Positions 50,240 through 59,481 of a stretch of 64,000 nt of DNA are shown piece after piece. The notes beneath the pieces were generated by a model, which saw only the letters and a list, made by a program, of their open reading frames with translations, did no database searches and was not told the DNA's origin. This stretch comes from Streptosporangium canum (GTDB taxonomy: Bacteria > Actinomycetota > Actinomycetes > Streptosporangiales > Streptosporangiaceae), in assembly GCF_900113865.1 (NCBI RefSeq), contig NZ_FOQY01000011.1:59585-123584 (forward strand), given 5' to 3'. The position numbers and the translations under genes are program-made. The stretch's first letter is position 1; each line of letters begins with the position of its first letter.

Positions 50240-51051
50240 GGTCGAGGACCTTCCTGCTGGAGATCGTCATGATCGCGGTGGCGGTCGCGTTCCTCTTCCC
50301 GGTCTACGCGCTGGTCACCCTGTCGCTGAAGGATCCCGGGCAGATCTCGCAGGCCCCCCTCGCGCTGCCGAACCCGCCCACCACGGCCAACTTCGGCGAA
50401 GCGTGGTCGGCGGCGGCGCTCGGCCCGTCCCTGATGAACAGCACCGTGATCACGGTGGCCAGCCTGATCGCGCTGATCGGGCTCGGCTCGTTCGCCGCCT
50501 ACTTCCTGGCGCGGACCGCGACCCGTCTCGGCTACGCGCTGTACGTCCTGTTCCTGCTCGGCATCGTGCTGCCGTTCCAGCTCGGCATGATCCCGCTGTA
50601 CGGACTGGTCAACGACCTGGGCCTGATCGGTACGCACACCGGGATGATCGTGTTCTACACCGGCATCCAGCTGCCGTTCACGGTCTTCCTCTACACCGGC
50701 TTCATCCGGGCGCTGCCCCGCGAGTACGCGAGCGCCGCCCAGATCGACGGCGCCTCGCACCTGACGGCCTTCACCAAGGTCGTCTTCCCGCTGCTGCGGC
50801 CGATCACCGGCACCGTGCTGATCCTCAACGCGGTCTTCATCTGGAACGACTTCTTCACGCCGCTGCTCTATCTCGGCGGCTCCGGGTTCGAGACGGTCCC
50901 GGTGAGCGTCTTCGCCTTCGTCGGCCAGTACGTCTCCGACTACGGACTGGTCTTCGCCGGACTGGTGCTGGCCGCGCTGCCGATCGTGGCGGTCTTCCTG
51001 GTGCTGCAGAAGTACGTGATCAAGGGCTTCTCCAGCGGTCTCAAGGGCTGA
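50236..51051 (+). CDS. sugar ABC transporter permease, CUT1 type (MalG/UgpE-like)
   Basis: This 271-aa protein starts at GTG 50236 overlapping the first permease. It has helices at about 7-25 (EIVMIAVAVAFLFPVYALVTL) and five further on, and the EAA loop EYASAAQIDGASHLTAFTKV with VFPLLRPITGTVLI. The end YVIKGFSSGLKG is family-typical. Together with the preceding two genes it forms the oligosaccharide importer. Confidence 0.92.
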   Translation: MRSRTFLLEIVMIAVAVAFLFPVYALVTLSLKDPGQISQAPLALPNPPTTANFGEAWSAAALGPSLMNSTVITVASLIALIGLGSFAAYFLARTATRLGYALYVLFLLGIVLPFQLGMIPLYGLVNDLGLIGTHTGMIVFYTGIQLPFTVFLYTGFIRALPREYASAAQIDGASHLTAFTKVVFPLLRPITGTVLILNAVFIWNDFFTPLLYLGGSGFETVPVSVFAFVGQYVSDYGLVFAGLVLAALPIVAVFLVLQKYVIKGFSSGLKG

Positions 51052-51096
51052 CGCCCGTCTCCGGCGGGAGGCCGGGGCTCCCACCGGAGGTATTCG

Positions 51097-54000
51097 ATGA
51101 ATGTGTTCGACGCGCTGCGGAACCCGCCCCGCAGCCATTCACCCGCGGCGATCTGGTGGTGGAGCGGCGAGCCGCTGCGCAGGGAACGGCTGCGCTGGCA
51201 GATGGAGCGCCTCGTCGCGGGCGGCGTGCACAACCTGGTCATCCTGAACCTGGCGCCGTCGGGACCGCTGTTCGGCGCCGACGCCGACGACCCTCCGTTC
51301 CTGTCGGAGGCGTGGTGGGAGCTGATGGACGGAGTCTGCGAGGACGCCCTGCGGGCCGGCGCCTACCTGTGGTTCTACGACCAGCTCGGTTTCTCCGGCG
51401 CGGACCTGCAGGCCCGCCTCGTGCAGGAGAACCCGGCCTTCGCCGGGCAGTGGCTGGCCGCCGACGGCTCGGTGTCGCTCCGCGGGTTCGACTACCTGTC
51501 CCGCACGGCCTGCGAGGTGCTGCTCGACCGGGTGCACGGCGAGTTCGCGCGGCGGCTGGGCCACCGGTTCGGCAACGTGATCGCCGGCTCGTTCCAGGAC
51601 GAGCTGCCGTCGATGCCCACCTGGTCGGCGACGTTCGCCGAGGAGTTCCTCGCCAGGCGCGGCTACCCGTTCTCCCCCGGCGGCGGCCCCGCCGTCCGGC
51701 GCGACTACCAGCGGACCAGGGCCGAGCTCGCCGAGGAGGCGTTCTTCCGGCCGCTGGCCGAGTGGCACGCCGAGCACGGGCTGCTCAACGGCTGCGACCA
51801 GCAGGACCCGGCCCGCGCGGGGCACCCGGTGGAGGGTGTCGAGCTGTACGCCGACTACACGCGCACGCACCGCTGGTTCAGCGCGCCCGGCTCCGACCAC
51901 CACGGAGACGCGCGGGTGCACTCCTCCCTCGCCCACCTGTACGGCCGGCCCCGCACGTGGATCGAGGCGTTCCACTCCAGCGGCTGGGGCGGCACGCTGG
52001 AGGAGACGTTCGACTGGCTGCTGCCCTGGCTGCGGGCGGGCGCCAACCTCTACAACCCGCACGCGGTCTACTACACGACGAGGGCCGGCTGGTGGGAGTG
52101 GGCGCCGCCGTCGACCGACTGGCGCCAGCCGTACTGGCGGCACCACCGGGTCTTCGCCGACGCGGTCACCCGCCTGTGCGCGGTGCTGTCCCTGGGCCGC
52201 CACCTCTGCGACATCGCTGTCCTGTTCCCCACGGCGACCGCCCAGGCGGGCACCGCACCCGCCGGGACGGCCCGCGACTGCGGCACGGGAGACGCGGTGG
52301 GGCCCGGAACCGGCGAGCGGGACGCGGCGGTGCGGGCGCAGCGGGTCTACCGGGAACTCGTGGGCGACATGGCCTGGTTCCAGACCGTGCCCGGAGCGCT
52401 CGACCGGCTCTGCCTCGACGCCGACGTGATCGACGAGGAGTCCGTCCGGCGCGCGGTGGTCACCGGCGGCCGGCTGGAGGTGTCCACCGAGTCGTACGGG
52501 GTGATCATCCTCCCGGCGGCCACCGTCCTCGACGAGGCGACCGCCGAGCGGCTGGACGGGTTCGTGGCGGCGGGTGGCCTGCTGGTCGCGGTCGGGGCGC
52601 TCCCGGACTCCCCGCGCCTCCGCCGCCACTTCGAGGAGGCCCCCGGCGGGGAGGTCCCCGGCGAGACGGCCCCCGAGGAGGCGATTCCCGAGGGGGAAGA
52701 CCCTGCCGGAAAGCGTTCCGTGGCGGGGCCGGCCGGCGGTTCCGAGTGGAGTTCCGGAAGGGGCGCGGCCCGGTCCGTCGCCTCGGCCGCGGACCTCGGC
52801 CAGGCGCTGGCCGGGCACGTCCCCCGGGTCGAGGCACCCGTCCCGCCGCTGGTGCGCGAGGTGGACGGCACGACCGTGGTCTTCCTGACCGCGGCCTTCC
52901 CGAGGGCGAGCGAGATCGGCGTCGGCAGGCCGGAGGAGCGCGGCGTCGAGCTGGGCTGGCTGGACGCGACCTGCGACTTCGACTCCGGCCGCTACCGGCG
53001 GGAGATGCGGGTCCGGATCCGTGACGTCACGGGAACGCCCCTGCTGGCCAGTCCCTTCAGCGGCGCGGTCCGCCCCCTGCCGTACACGCTCGTCGACGGC
53101 GCCGTCGAGGTGACCGTCCCCTTCGAAGACGGTCCCGCCGCCCTGCTGCTGTTCACCGGCCAGGTGGCGGTCCCCGGGACGGGGGGAACGGAGGCGCCCC
53201 CGGGGTCACGCGCGCCGTACACGTGGGAGACGGCGGCGGCCCCGGAGGCACGCGCGCCGTACACGCGTGAGATCGACCTCGGCGACGAGTGGGACATGGA
53301 GCTGGTGCCGACGCTGGACGACACCTGGGGCGATTTCGGCACGTCCGCGACGGTCGAGCGGTGGACGCTGGAGACTCCGGACGGCGACCCCGTCCACGCG
53401 ACGTTCGGCCCGCACGGGCTGTGGCGGACCGGCGACGGCGACTGGCGTCCCGCGGTCTGGTCGACCTCGCGCGGCCTGCACAAGGACCCGATCCACCGCG
53501 ACACGCTCGGCCCGAAGGGACACGTCCCCGAGGAGTTCCTCGACTTCGGCCCCGTTCCCGCGGGCCGGCCCGTCTGGTTCCGCGCGAGCGTCACCGTGCC
53601 CGGCACGCCGGAGGCCAGGCTCGTCGTCGGGGCGGCGGCGGCGAAAGAGGTCCAGGTGGACGGCAGGGAGCTGCCGCTCGACGACTCCGGCTACCTCGCC
53701 GTCGGCCTGAACCCGGTCGAGCCCGGTGAGCACGTGCTGGAGCTCCGGCTGGTCCCTGACGAGGACCTCACGACGCTGCGGGCACACGTGTCCTTCACCG
53801 CCGATCCCGATGCCGCGCGCAGGCCCGAGTGGATCGCCGGTCCGGTGCTGGAGACGGTCGTGCGGGCCGGCGCGGGCGGAGAGGACGGCGAGCGCGTCCT
53901 CCAGATCGCCTCCACCGCCCCCTGCCTGGTGCTGGTGAACGGCGCCGAGGCCGGCCGGCAGGGCGGATTCGACCCGTACGCCGAGGCGGACATCCCGCGC

Positions 54001-54852
54001 GTGCGCCGCTACGACGTGTCGCACCTGCTCCGTCCCGGCCCCAACACCGTCCGCGTGGAGTCGGACGGGGCGGTGCTGGCCGACGGCCTGGCGGTCTCCG
54101 GCCCCGGCTGGACGAGCCGCCCCGGCGTACGGCGGCGCCAGCACGGCGACCCCGCCGCCCTCCACCTGCGCCCCCGCCCGCATCCCCTCCCCGGGGCCGG
54201 ATGGATCGACTCCCGCGCCACCGCCCTGCCCGCGATCTTCGCGGTGCCCGGTGCGGCGGAACGGGTCGAACGGTTCCGGGTGGACGTCCCGCCCGGCGCG
54301 ACGCTGATGGAGGCCGACGCCCACGGTCCGGTCCGGGTGCTCGTCGACGGCGTGGAGTCGGACCTGCCCGCCGTCCTCGACGGCTCGGCCCGCAGGGCGG
54401 AACTCCTGGTCACCACCCGCCCCGGCTTCCAGGGCGGCGCGGCCCTGGCCGGGCCGGTCAGGTTCGCCTGCGGACCCGGACGGATCAGGCTGGGCGACTG
54501 GGAGGCGCAGGGACTGGCCGGGTACAGCGGCGGCGTCCGCTACCGCACCGTCGTCCGGCTCCCCGCCTCCCCGGCGGGGCGGCCCGGACTCGCGGGGGAG
54601 CGCGGGCGGGCCGAACTCGACCTGGGACGGGTGCGCGGCACAGCGGAGGTCACGGTGAACGGGCGCCCGGCCGGGGTGCGCGTCTGCTGGCCGTACGTCT
54701 TCGACCTGTCGCTGGACGAGGGGGAGAACACGGTCGAGATCCTCGTGCTCGGCACCCTCGCCCCCTACCTCGACGCGGTCAGCCCCACCCACTTCGTCTT
54801 CCCCGGCCAGCGGGTCACGGGACTGTTCGGGCCGGTGCTCCTGAGGACGTGA
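51097..54852 (+). CDS. GH106-like glycoside hydrolase (putative alpha-L-rhamnosidase)
   Basis: This 1251-aa protein has GGAGG before ATG 51097. The N-terminal catalytic region resembles GH106: SHSPAAIWWWSGEPL, WFYDQLGFSGADLQARLV, IAGSFQDELPSMPTW, WIEAFHSSGWGGTLEETF and GANLYNPHAVYYTTRAGWWE. The C-terminal half holds several beta-sandwich modules (RVRGTAEVTVNGRPAGVRV). Residues of about 520-565 are a Glu/Gly/Pro-rich insertion not expected in the fold. There is no signal peptide, so it likely works in the cytoplasm with GH78 on imported rhamnosides. GH106 is my best match by eye. Confidence 0.78.
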   Translation: MNVFDALRNPPRSHSPAAIWWWSGEPLRRERLRWQMERLVAGGVHNLVILNLAPSGPLFGADADDPPFLSEAWWELMDGVCEDALRAGAYLWFYDQLGFSGADLQARLVQENPAFAGQWLAADGSVSLRGFDYLSRTACEVLLDRVHGEFARRLGHRFGNVIAGSFQDELPSMPTWSATFAEEFLARRGYPFSPGGGPAVRRDYQRTRAELAEEAFFRPLAEWHAEHGLLNGCDQQDPARAGHPVEGVELYADYTRTHRWFSAPGSDHHGDARVHSSLAHLYGRPRTWIEAFHSSGWGGTLEETFDWLLPWLRAGANLYNPHAVYYTTRAGWWEWAPPSTDWRQPYWRHHRVFADAVTRLCAVLSLGRHLCDIAVLFPTATAQAGTAPAGTARDCGTGDAVGPGTGERDAAVRAQRVYRELVGDMAWFQTVPGALDRLCLDADVIDEESVRRAVVTGGRLEVSTESYGVIILPAATVLDEATAERLDGFVAAGGLLVAVGALPDSPRLRRHFEEAPGGEVPGETAPEEAIPEGEDPAGKRSVAGPAGGSEWSSGRGAARSVASAADLGQALAGHVPRVEAPVPPLVREVDGTTVVFLTAAFPRASEIGVGRPEERGVELGWLDATCDFDSGRYRREMRVRIRDVTGTPLLASPFSGAVRPLPYTLVDGAVEVTVPFEDGPAALLLFTGQVAVPGTGGTEAPPGSRAPYTWETAAAPEARAPYTREIDLGDEWDMELVPTLDDTWGDFGTSATVERWTLETPDGDPVHATFGPHGLWRTGDGDWRPAVWSTSRGLHKDPIHRDTLGPKGHVPEEFLDFGPVPAGRPVWFRASVTVPGTPEARLVVGAAAAKEVQVDGRELPLDDSGYLAVGLNPVEPGEHVLELRLVPDEDLTTLRAHVSFTADPDAARRPEWIAGPVLETVVRAGAGGEDGERVLQIASTAPCLVLVNGAEAGRQGGFDPYAEADIPRVRRYDVSHLLRPGPNTVRVESDGAVLADGLAVSGPGWTSRPGVRRRQHGDPAALHLRPRPHPLPGAGWIDSRATALPAIFAVPGAAERVERFRVDVPPGATLMEADAHGPVRVLVDGVESDLPAVLDGSARRAELLVTTRPGFQGGAALAGPVRFACGPGRIRLGDWEAQGLAGYSGGVRYRTVVRLPASPAGRPGLAGERGRAELDLGRVRGTAEVTVNGRPAGVRVCWPYVFDLSLDEGENTVEILVLGTLAPYLDAVSPTHFVFPGQRVTGLFGPVLLRT

Positions 54853-54915
54853 CGGGCCTGCCGGCCGGCGGCCCCGGGGACGGAGGGTCCCGCGGGTCCC
54901 GGCCGGGGCCGCGGG

Positions 54916-55968
54916 TCAGGCCCGTGAACCGGCGTGACTGCAGCCGCAGTCCGTCGTGGGGCGATCCGTCACGTATCTGCCCGCGTCCCGGAAGATGCCC
55001 GAGGCGGCGGTGTGCTCGGTCAGCGCGTCGGCGGCGAGCACCACGGCGGCCGCGGTGTAGGCGGAGCGCTCGTACGGGAACCACTTGTCGTTCACGAACT
55101 GCCAGCCGGTCCAGTAGGAGCCGTCCTCGTGCCGCAGGTGCTGCATGTCGGCGAAGAGCTTCAGCGCCCGGTCCCGGTCGCCCACGGCGTCCAGGGCGAG
55201 CACCAGCTCGCACGACTCGGCGCCGGTCACCCACGGCTGGTCGGAGACGCAGCGGATGCCGAGGCCCGGCTCCACGAACGTGTCCCACTCCTCGGCCAGC
55301 CGCGCCCGGGCAGCCGGACCGCGCACCGCGCCGCCGAGGATCGGGTAGTACCAGTCCATCGAGAAGCGGCTCTTGTCGGCGAACGCCTCGGGGTGGGCGG
55401 CGAGCACGTGGCCGAGCTGGTCGGCCGCGAGCTCCCAGTCGGGCTGCGGATCGCCCAGCTGCTCACTCAGCAGCACGCCGCTGCGCAGCCCCTGGTAGAT
55501 GGAGGCGCAGCCGGTCAGCAGGGCGTACCGGGCGGGCCTGCCGTCGGCCGCCCGCTCCCAGACGATCTCGCCCCGGATGGTCTGCAGCTCCACCACGAAG
55601 TCCAGCGCCGACCGGACGACCGGCCACATCTCGCGGGCGAAGTCCTCGTCCCCGGTGACCAGCAGCTCGTGCCAGACGCCGACCGCGACGTAGGCGGCGT
55701 GGTTGGACTCCCCGCCCTGCTCGACCGCCCGGCCTCCGACCAGCTTCATCGGCCAGGAGCCGTCGGCCCGCTGGGTGCGGACCAGCCAGTCATAACCCTT
55801 GCGGACCGGCCCGGTCAGCCCGGCCACGCTCATCGCCATCAGGCATTCGACGTGGTTCCAGGCGTCCACGTGTCCTTCGGGCCACGGGATGCCGCCGTCG
55901 GATTCCTGCACGCCGGCGATGCTCTGGGCGGTCTGGACGACCTGCTCCCACCTCAACTGGCCGCTCAC
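54916..55968 (-). CDS. prenyltransferase/terpene-cyclase-fold (alpha/alpha toroid) protein
   Basis: This 350-aa protein is annotated in relatives as prenyltransferase because of its squalene-cyclase-like repeats. It shows IPWPEGHVDAWNHVECLMAM, YDWLVRTQRADGSWPMKLVG, HLRHEDGSYWTGWQFVNDKW and WPVVRSALDFVVELQ. The DGSWP and DGSYW motifs are the QW-type repeats. The cyclase DxDD acid motif is not visible, so the activity is uncertain; a glycan-acting toroid is equally possible. It heads the downstream half of a conserved methyltransferase-glycosyltransferase set. Confidence 0.7.
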   Translation of the reverse strand: MSGQLRWEQVVQTAQSIAGVQESDGGIPWPEGHVDAWNHVECLMAMSVAGLTGPVRKGYDWLVRTQRADGSWPMKLVGGRAVEQGGESNHAAYVAVGVWHELLVTGDEDFAREMWPVVRSALDFVVELQTIRGEIVWERAADGRPARYALLTGCASIYQGLRSGVLLSEQLGDPQPDWELAADQLGHVLAAHPEAFADKSRFSMDWYYPILGGAVRGPAARARLAEEWDTFVEPGLGIRCVSDQPWVTGAESCELVLALDAVGDRDRALKLFADMQHLRHEDGSYWTGWQFVNDKWFPYERSAYTAAAVVLAADALTEHTAASGIFRDAGRYVTDRPTTDCGCSHAGSRA

Positions 55969-56029
55969 CGCTCCTCATCCGCTCCGGTGCCCGCCTCGTC
56001 CCTCGCCGGGCCGGTGCGCTCCCAGTAGA

Positions 56030-56743
56030 TCATGCGGGTTTCCGGACGTAGAGCACGACGCTCTTGCCGATGAGCGGGTTGAGCACCGCCTCGGCGATCC
56101 GGGTCGCGGCCGGGCGCTTCATGATGTCCCAGACCAGGATCTCGTGGTAGGCCTTGGCCAGCGGGTGGTCGTCGTTGCCGACGCCGACCGCGCACTTGAT
56201 CCACCAGTACGGCGCGTGCAGGCCGTGGGCGTGGTGGTGCGGGCCGATCTCCATGCCGATCGACTTGAGCTTGGCGCTCAGCTCGGCCAGCGTGTAGATG
56301 CGGACATGCCCGCCGGGGGCGGTGTGGTAGGCCTCGTCGAGAGCCCAGCAGATCCGCTCCGGCAGGAAGCTCGGCACGGTGATGGCCGCCCGGCCGCCCG
56401 GCTTGAGCACCCGGAAGATCTCCCGCATCGCGGCCATGTCGTCGGGGATGTGCTCCAGCACCTCGGCCGCGATCACCCGGTCGAAGCTGGCGTCCTCGAA
56501 CGGCATCTTGAGCGCGTCGCCGGTCACGGTCTCGGCCGTCGCGCCCGGGGGCACCTCGCCGGCCTTGTCCATCGCGGCGAACATGCTCGCCACGCCCTCC
56601 AGCTCCTCGGCGTCCATGTCGAAGGCCACCACGTCGGCGCCCCGGCGCAGCACCTCGAAAGCGTGCCGTCCGCCGCCGCAGCCCAGGTCCAGAACTCGGG
56701 TTCCGGGCCCCACGGGCAACCGGCCGAAGTCGACAGTCAGCAC
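56030..56743 (-). CDS. class I SAM-dependent methyltransferase
   Basis: I use GTG 56743 with AGGAG 6 bases upstream; the longer open frame to 56974 belongs to the glycosyltransferase gene in another frame. The 237-aa protein has TRVLDLGCGGGRHAFEVLRR, VVAFDMDAEELEGVA, DRVIAAEVLEHIPDD and EIFRVLKPGGRAAITVPS. The C-terminus KSVVLYVRKPA is also family-like. It lies between a glycosyltransferase and a prenyltransferase-fold gene in the same direction, so it probably methylates a glycolipid or isoprenoid-linked intermediate. Confidence 0.83.
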   Translation of the reverse strand: MLTVDFGRLPVGPGTRVLDLGCGGGRHAFEVLRRGADVVAFDMDAEELEGVASMFAAMDKAGEVPPGATAETVTGDALKMPFEDASFDRVIAAEVLEHIPDDMAAMREIFRVLKPGGRAAITVPSFLPERICWALDEAYHTAPGGHVRIYTLAELSAKLKSIGMEIGPHHHAHGLHAPYWWIKCAVGVGNDDHPLAKAYHEILVWDIMKRPAATRIAEAVLNPLIGKSVVLYVRKPA

Positions 56744-56789
56744 TCGCCGCTCCTCTTGAGCCTTTTGAGATGAATCGGGGTGAGGTCGA

Positions 56790-58034
56790 TCACTTCGCGC
56801 GGCGGGCCTGGATGGCCTCGTGGTAGGCCTCCACGGTCCGCTGGGCGACGACGTTCCAGGTGTAGCGCTCCATGACCCGCTCGTAGCCCTTCCGGCCCAC
56901 CTCGGCCCGCTCCTCGGGGGAGTCGTGCAGGCGGCGCAGGACGGCGGCCAGCTCCTCGGGGTCGCCGGGGGCAACCTGGACGGCCGCGTCGCCGACCACC
57001 TCGGGCAGCGCGCCGGTACGGCTGGCGACCAGCGGGGTGCCGCAGGCCATGTGCTCGACGGCCGGCAGTGAGAAGCCCTCGTAGAGCGAGGGCACGACCG
57101 AGATCTCCGAGGTGGCGATCAGCTCGCCCAGCGCGGTGTCGGAGATGCCGTGCACGAACGTCACCCGGTCGTGCAGGGAGAGCTCGGCGACCAGCTTCTC
57201 CGTCGGGCCGCCGGGGGTGGGCTTGCTGACCACGGTCAGGTTCACGTCCCGCTCGGTGGCGAGCTTCGCCACCGCCCGCAGCAGCGTCGAGACGCCCTTC
57301 ATCGGGGAGTCGGCGCTGGCCACCGCGACGATCGAGCCCGGCCGCCTGGGCATCTCCGGGCGGGGGTGGAAGTAGCGGGTGTCCACGCCGAGCGGGATGA
57401 GCCGCATGTTGGCCTGGGGCACGTTGAAGTCGCGGTGGATGTCGGCCAGGGAGGACTCGCTGACGGTCAGGATCGGGTTCAGCCTGGGCGCGACCTTGGC
57501 CTGCATCCGGACGAAGCCGTACCACCTTCTGAGCGAGAGCTTCTTGCGCAGCGGCGCGGCCTTCAGCTCGATCCGCCGGTCCACGCTGATCGGGTGGTGG
57601 ATGGTGCCGACCACGGGGAACAGCTTCTGGATGCCGAGCAGGCCGTAGCCGAGCGTCTGGTTGTCCTGCACCACGTCGAAGTCGCCGACGCGCTTCTTCA
57701 GCTCGCGGTGCGCCCGGAGGGTGAAGGTCAGCGGCTCGGGGAATCCGGCGGTCCACATGGTCGCGACCTCGAGGCAGTCGATCCAGTCGCGATACTCATG
57801 CGGCTTGGGGGTGCGGAAGGGGTCCTCGTCGCGGTACAGGTCCAGGCTGGGGACCTTGTTGAGGATGACGCCCTCGTCGAGCTCTGGGTACGGCTGGCCG
57901 GAGAAGACTTCGACGTGATGTCCGAGGGCGACCAGCTCGCGGCTGAGATGACGCAGGTAGACGCCCTGGCCACCACAGGTCGGCTTGCTGCGGTAGGACA
58001 GCAGCGCGATCCGCAGTGAGTCCGCACCTGGCAC
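56790..58034 (-). CDS. GT4-family glycosyltransferase
   Basis: This 414-aa protein starts at GTG 58034 with AGGAAGGGG upstream. GT-B fold features are LLSYRSKPTCGGQGVYLRHL at the start, LTVSESSLADIHRDF, the donor-site IPLGVDTRYFHPRPE and the E-x7-E motif VPSLYEGFSLPAVEHMACG. The donor is a nucleotide sugar, possibly the GDP-6-deoxysugar made by the enzyme at 58312, from which it is divergent. The likely product is a surface glycan or glycolipid. Confidence 0.87.
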   Translation of the reverse strand: MPGADSLRIALLSYRSKPTCGGQGVYLRHLSRELVALGHHVEVFSGQPYPELDEGVILNKVPSLDLYRDEDPFRTPKPHEYRDWIDCLEVATMWTAGFPEPLTFTLRAHRELKKRVGDFDVVQDNQTLGYGLLGIQKLFPVVGTIHHPISVDRRIELKAAPLRKKLSLRRWYGFVRMQAKVAPRLNPILTVSESSLADIHRDFNVPQANMRLIPLGVDTRYFHPRPEMPRRPGSIVAVASADSPMKGVSTLLRAVAKLATERDVNLTVVSKPTPGGPTEKLVAELSLHDRVTFVHGISDTALGELIATSEISVVPSLYEGFSLPAVEHMACGTPLVASRTGALPEVVGDAAVQVAPGDPEELAAVLRRLHDSPEERAEVGRKGYERVMERYTWNVVAQRTVEAYHEAIQARRAK

Positions 58035-58121
58035 GGCAACCCCTTCCTCACCCTGTCCGGAAGGGGACAGGTACCGTGAAAGATGACCTTAGTCCTCGGA
58101 CCCTACCATTCGGTAGCTCTC

Positions 58122-58151
58122 TTGGACCCGGTGTGGAATTGTTCCTAGAAC
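58122..58151 (+). promoter_or_regulatory. candidate promoter for the dehydratase gene
   Basis: TTGGAC at 58122-58127 and TAGAAC at 58146-58151 are separated by 18 bases. A CTACC-ATTC-GGTAG palindrome lies just upstream at 58103-58116 and may serve the divergent leftward genes. Confidence 0.4.
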
Positions 58152-58311
58152 AGGTCGCACTGGGTCCGAACTGCGGCGTTACCTGGACCGAGCAAGATTC
58201 GGTGAAACGCGTTCTAGTCGTGCTCCGACCGACATGGTGCCCATCCATGGGCATGGCGGTACATTCGCCAATCAGTGGTACAAGGTCCGCTCGACGAACA
58301 AGGAGGACGCG

Positions 58312-59340
58312 TTGGCCAGGCGCGCGCTGATCACCGGTATCACCGGGCAGGACGGTTCCTATCTGGCCGAGTGCCTGCTGAGCGAGGGATACGAGGTGTG
58401 GGGCCTGGCCCGGGGGCAGGCCAATCCGCGCGTCTCCCGGGTGCGCAAGCTCCTGCAGGACGTCCAGCTCGTCCGGGGTGACCTGCTCGACCAGGGATCG
58501 CTGATCTCCGCCGTGGAGAAGGTCCAGCCGGACGAGGTCTACAACCTGGGCGCCATCTCGTTCGTGCCGATGTCGTGGGAGCAGGCCGAGCTCACGGCCG
58601 AGGTCACGGGCATGGGCGTGCTGCGCATGCTGGAGGCCATCCGGGTCTGCTCGGGCATCTCGTCCTCGCGTACGGCCGCCGGATCCGGTCAGATCCGCTT
58701 CTACCAGGCTTCGTCGTCGGAGATGTTCGGCCAGGTCCGCGAGACCCCGCAGACCGAGATCACCCCCTTTCACCCCCGCTCGCCGTACGGCGTGGCCAAG
58801 GCGTACGGCCACTTCCTGACCCAGAACTACCGCGAGTCGTACGGCATGTACGCGGTGTCGGGAATCCTGTTCAACCACGAGTCCCCGCGCCGGGGCGCCG
58901 AGTTCGTCACCCGCAAGGTGACCCTCGGCGTGGCCAGGATCAAGCTCGGTCTGGCCTCCGAGCTGCGTCTGGGCAACATGGAGGCCCGCCGCGACTGGGG
59001 CTACGCGGGCGACTACGTCCGGGCGATGCACCTGATGCTCCAGGCGGACACGCCGGAGGACTACGTGATCGGCACCGGCCGTACCCACAGCGTCCGCGAG
59101 CTGGTGGAGGCCGCCTTCACCGCCGCCGGACTCGACTGGGAGCGGCACGTGGTCGGCGACCGGTCCCTGCACCGCCCCGCCGAGGTGGACCTGCTCTGCG
59201 CCGACCCGAAGAAGGCCCGCGTCCAGCTCGGCTGGGAACCCTCGGTCTCCTTCGAGGAGCTCGTCGCGATGATGGTCGAGTCCGACGTCAAGCTGCTGTC
59301 CGACGGCGGCGACCCCGACCAGGACTCCTCCTGGCCCTGA
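58312..59340 (+). CDS. gmd: GDP-mannose 4,6-dehydratase-like enzyme
   Basis: I place the start at TTG 58312, because AAGGAGG at 58300-58306 is ideally spaced; the frame extends to GTG 58234 without a ribosome site. The 342-aa protein begins ARRALITGITGQDGSYLAEC, the Gmd nucleotide loop. It has VYNLGAISFVPMSW, the Ser/Glu of YQASSSEMFGQVRETPQTE, the catalytic SPYGVAKAYGHFL (Y-x-x-x-K) and FNHESPRRGAEFVTRKV. It converts GDP-mannose to GDP-4-keto-6-deoxymannose, precursor of GDP-rhamnose, GDP-fucose and similar sugars. Confidence 0.87.
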   Translation: MARRALITGITGQDGSYLAECLLSEGYEVWGLARGQANPRVSRVRKLLQDVQLVRGDLLDQGSLISAVEKVQPDEVYNLGAISFVPMSWEQAELTAEVTGMGVLRMLEAIRVCSGISSSRTAAGSGQIRFYQASSSEMFGQVRETPQTEITPFHPRSPYGVAKAYGHFLTQNYRESYGMYAVSGILFNHESPRRGAEFVTRKVTLGVARIKLGLASELRLGNMEARRDWGYAGDYVRAMHLMLQADTPEDYVIGTGRTHSVRELVEAAFTAAGLDWERHVVGDRSLHRPAEVDLLCADPKKARVQLGWEPSVSFEELVAMMVESDVKLLSDGGDPDQDSSWP

Positions 59341-59354
59341 GCCCCGGCTCCCGA

Positions 59355-59380
59355 GATCGTCCTCCTTCCGGAGGATGATC
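59355..59380 (+). terminator. terminator hairpin after dehydratase gene
   Basis: GATCGTCCTCC at 59355-59365 pairs with 59370-59380 (one G-U pair) around a 4-base loop, 15 bases after the stop. Confidence 0.6.
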
Positions 59381-59481
59381 ACCCCTCTCCCGTTTCACTA
59401 CTGTCAGTAACGGAAATGCAGCAGTGAGTAACGGTGGGGAGGTGTTTCGCGCGCCTCCCCCGACTGAGAGGCGGAACGGCC

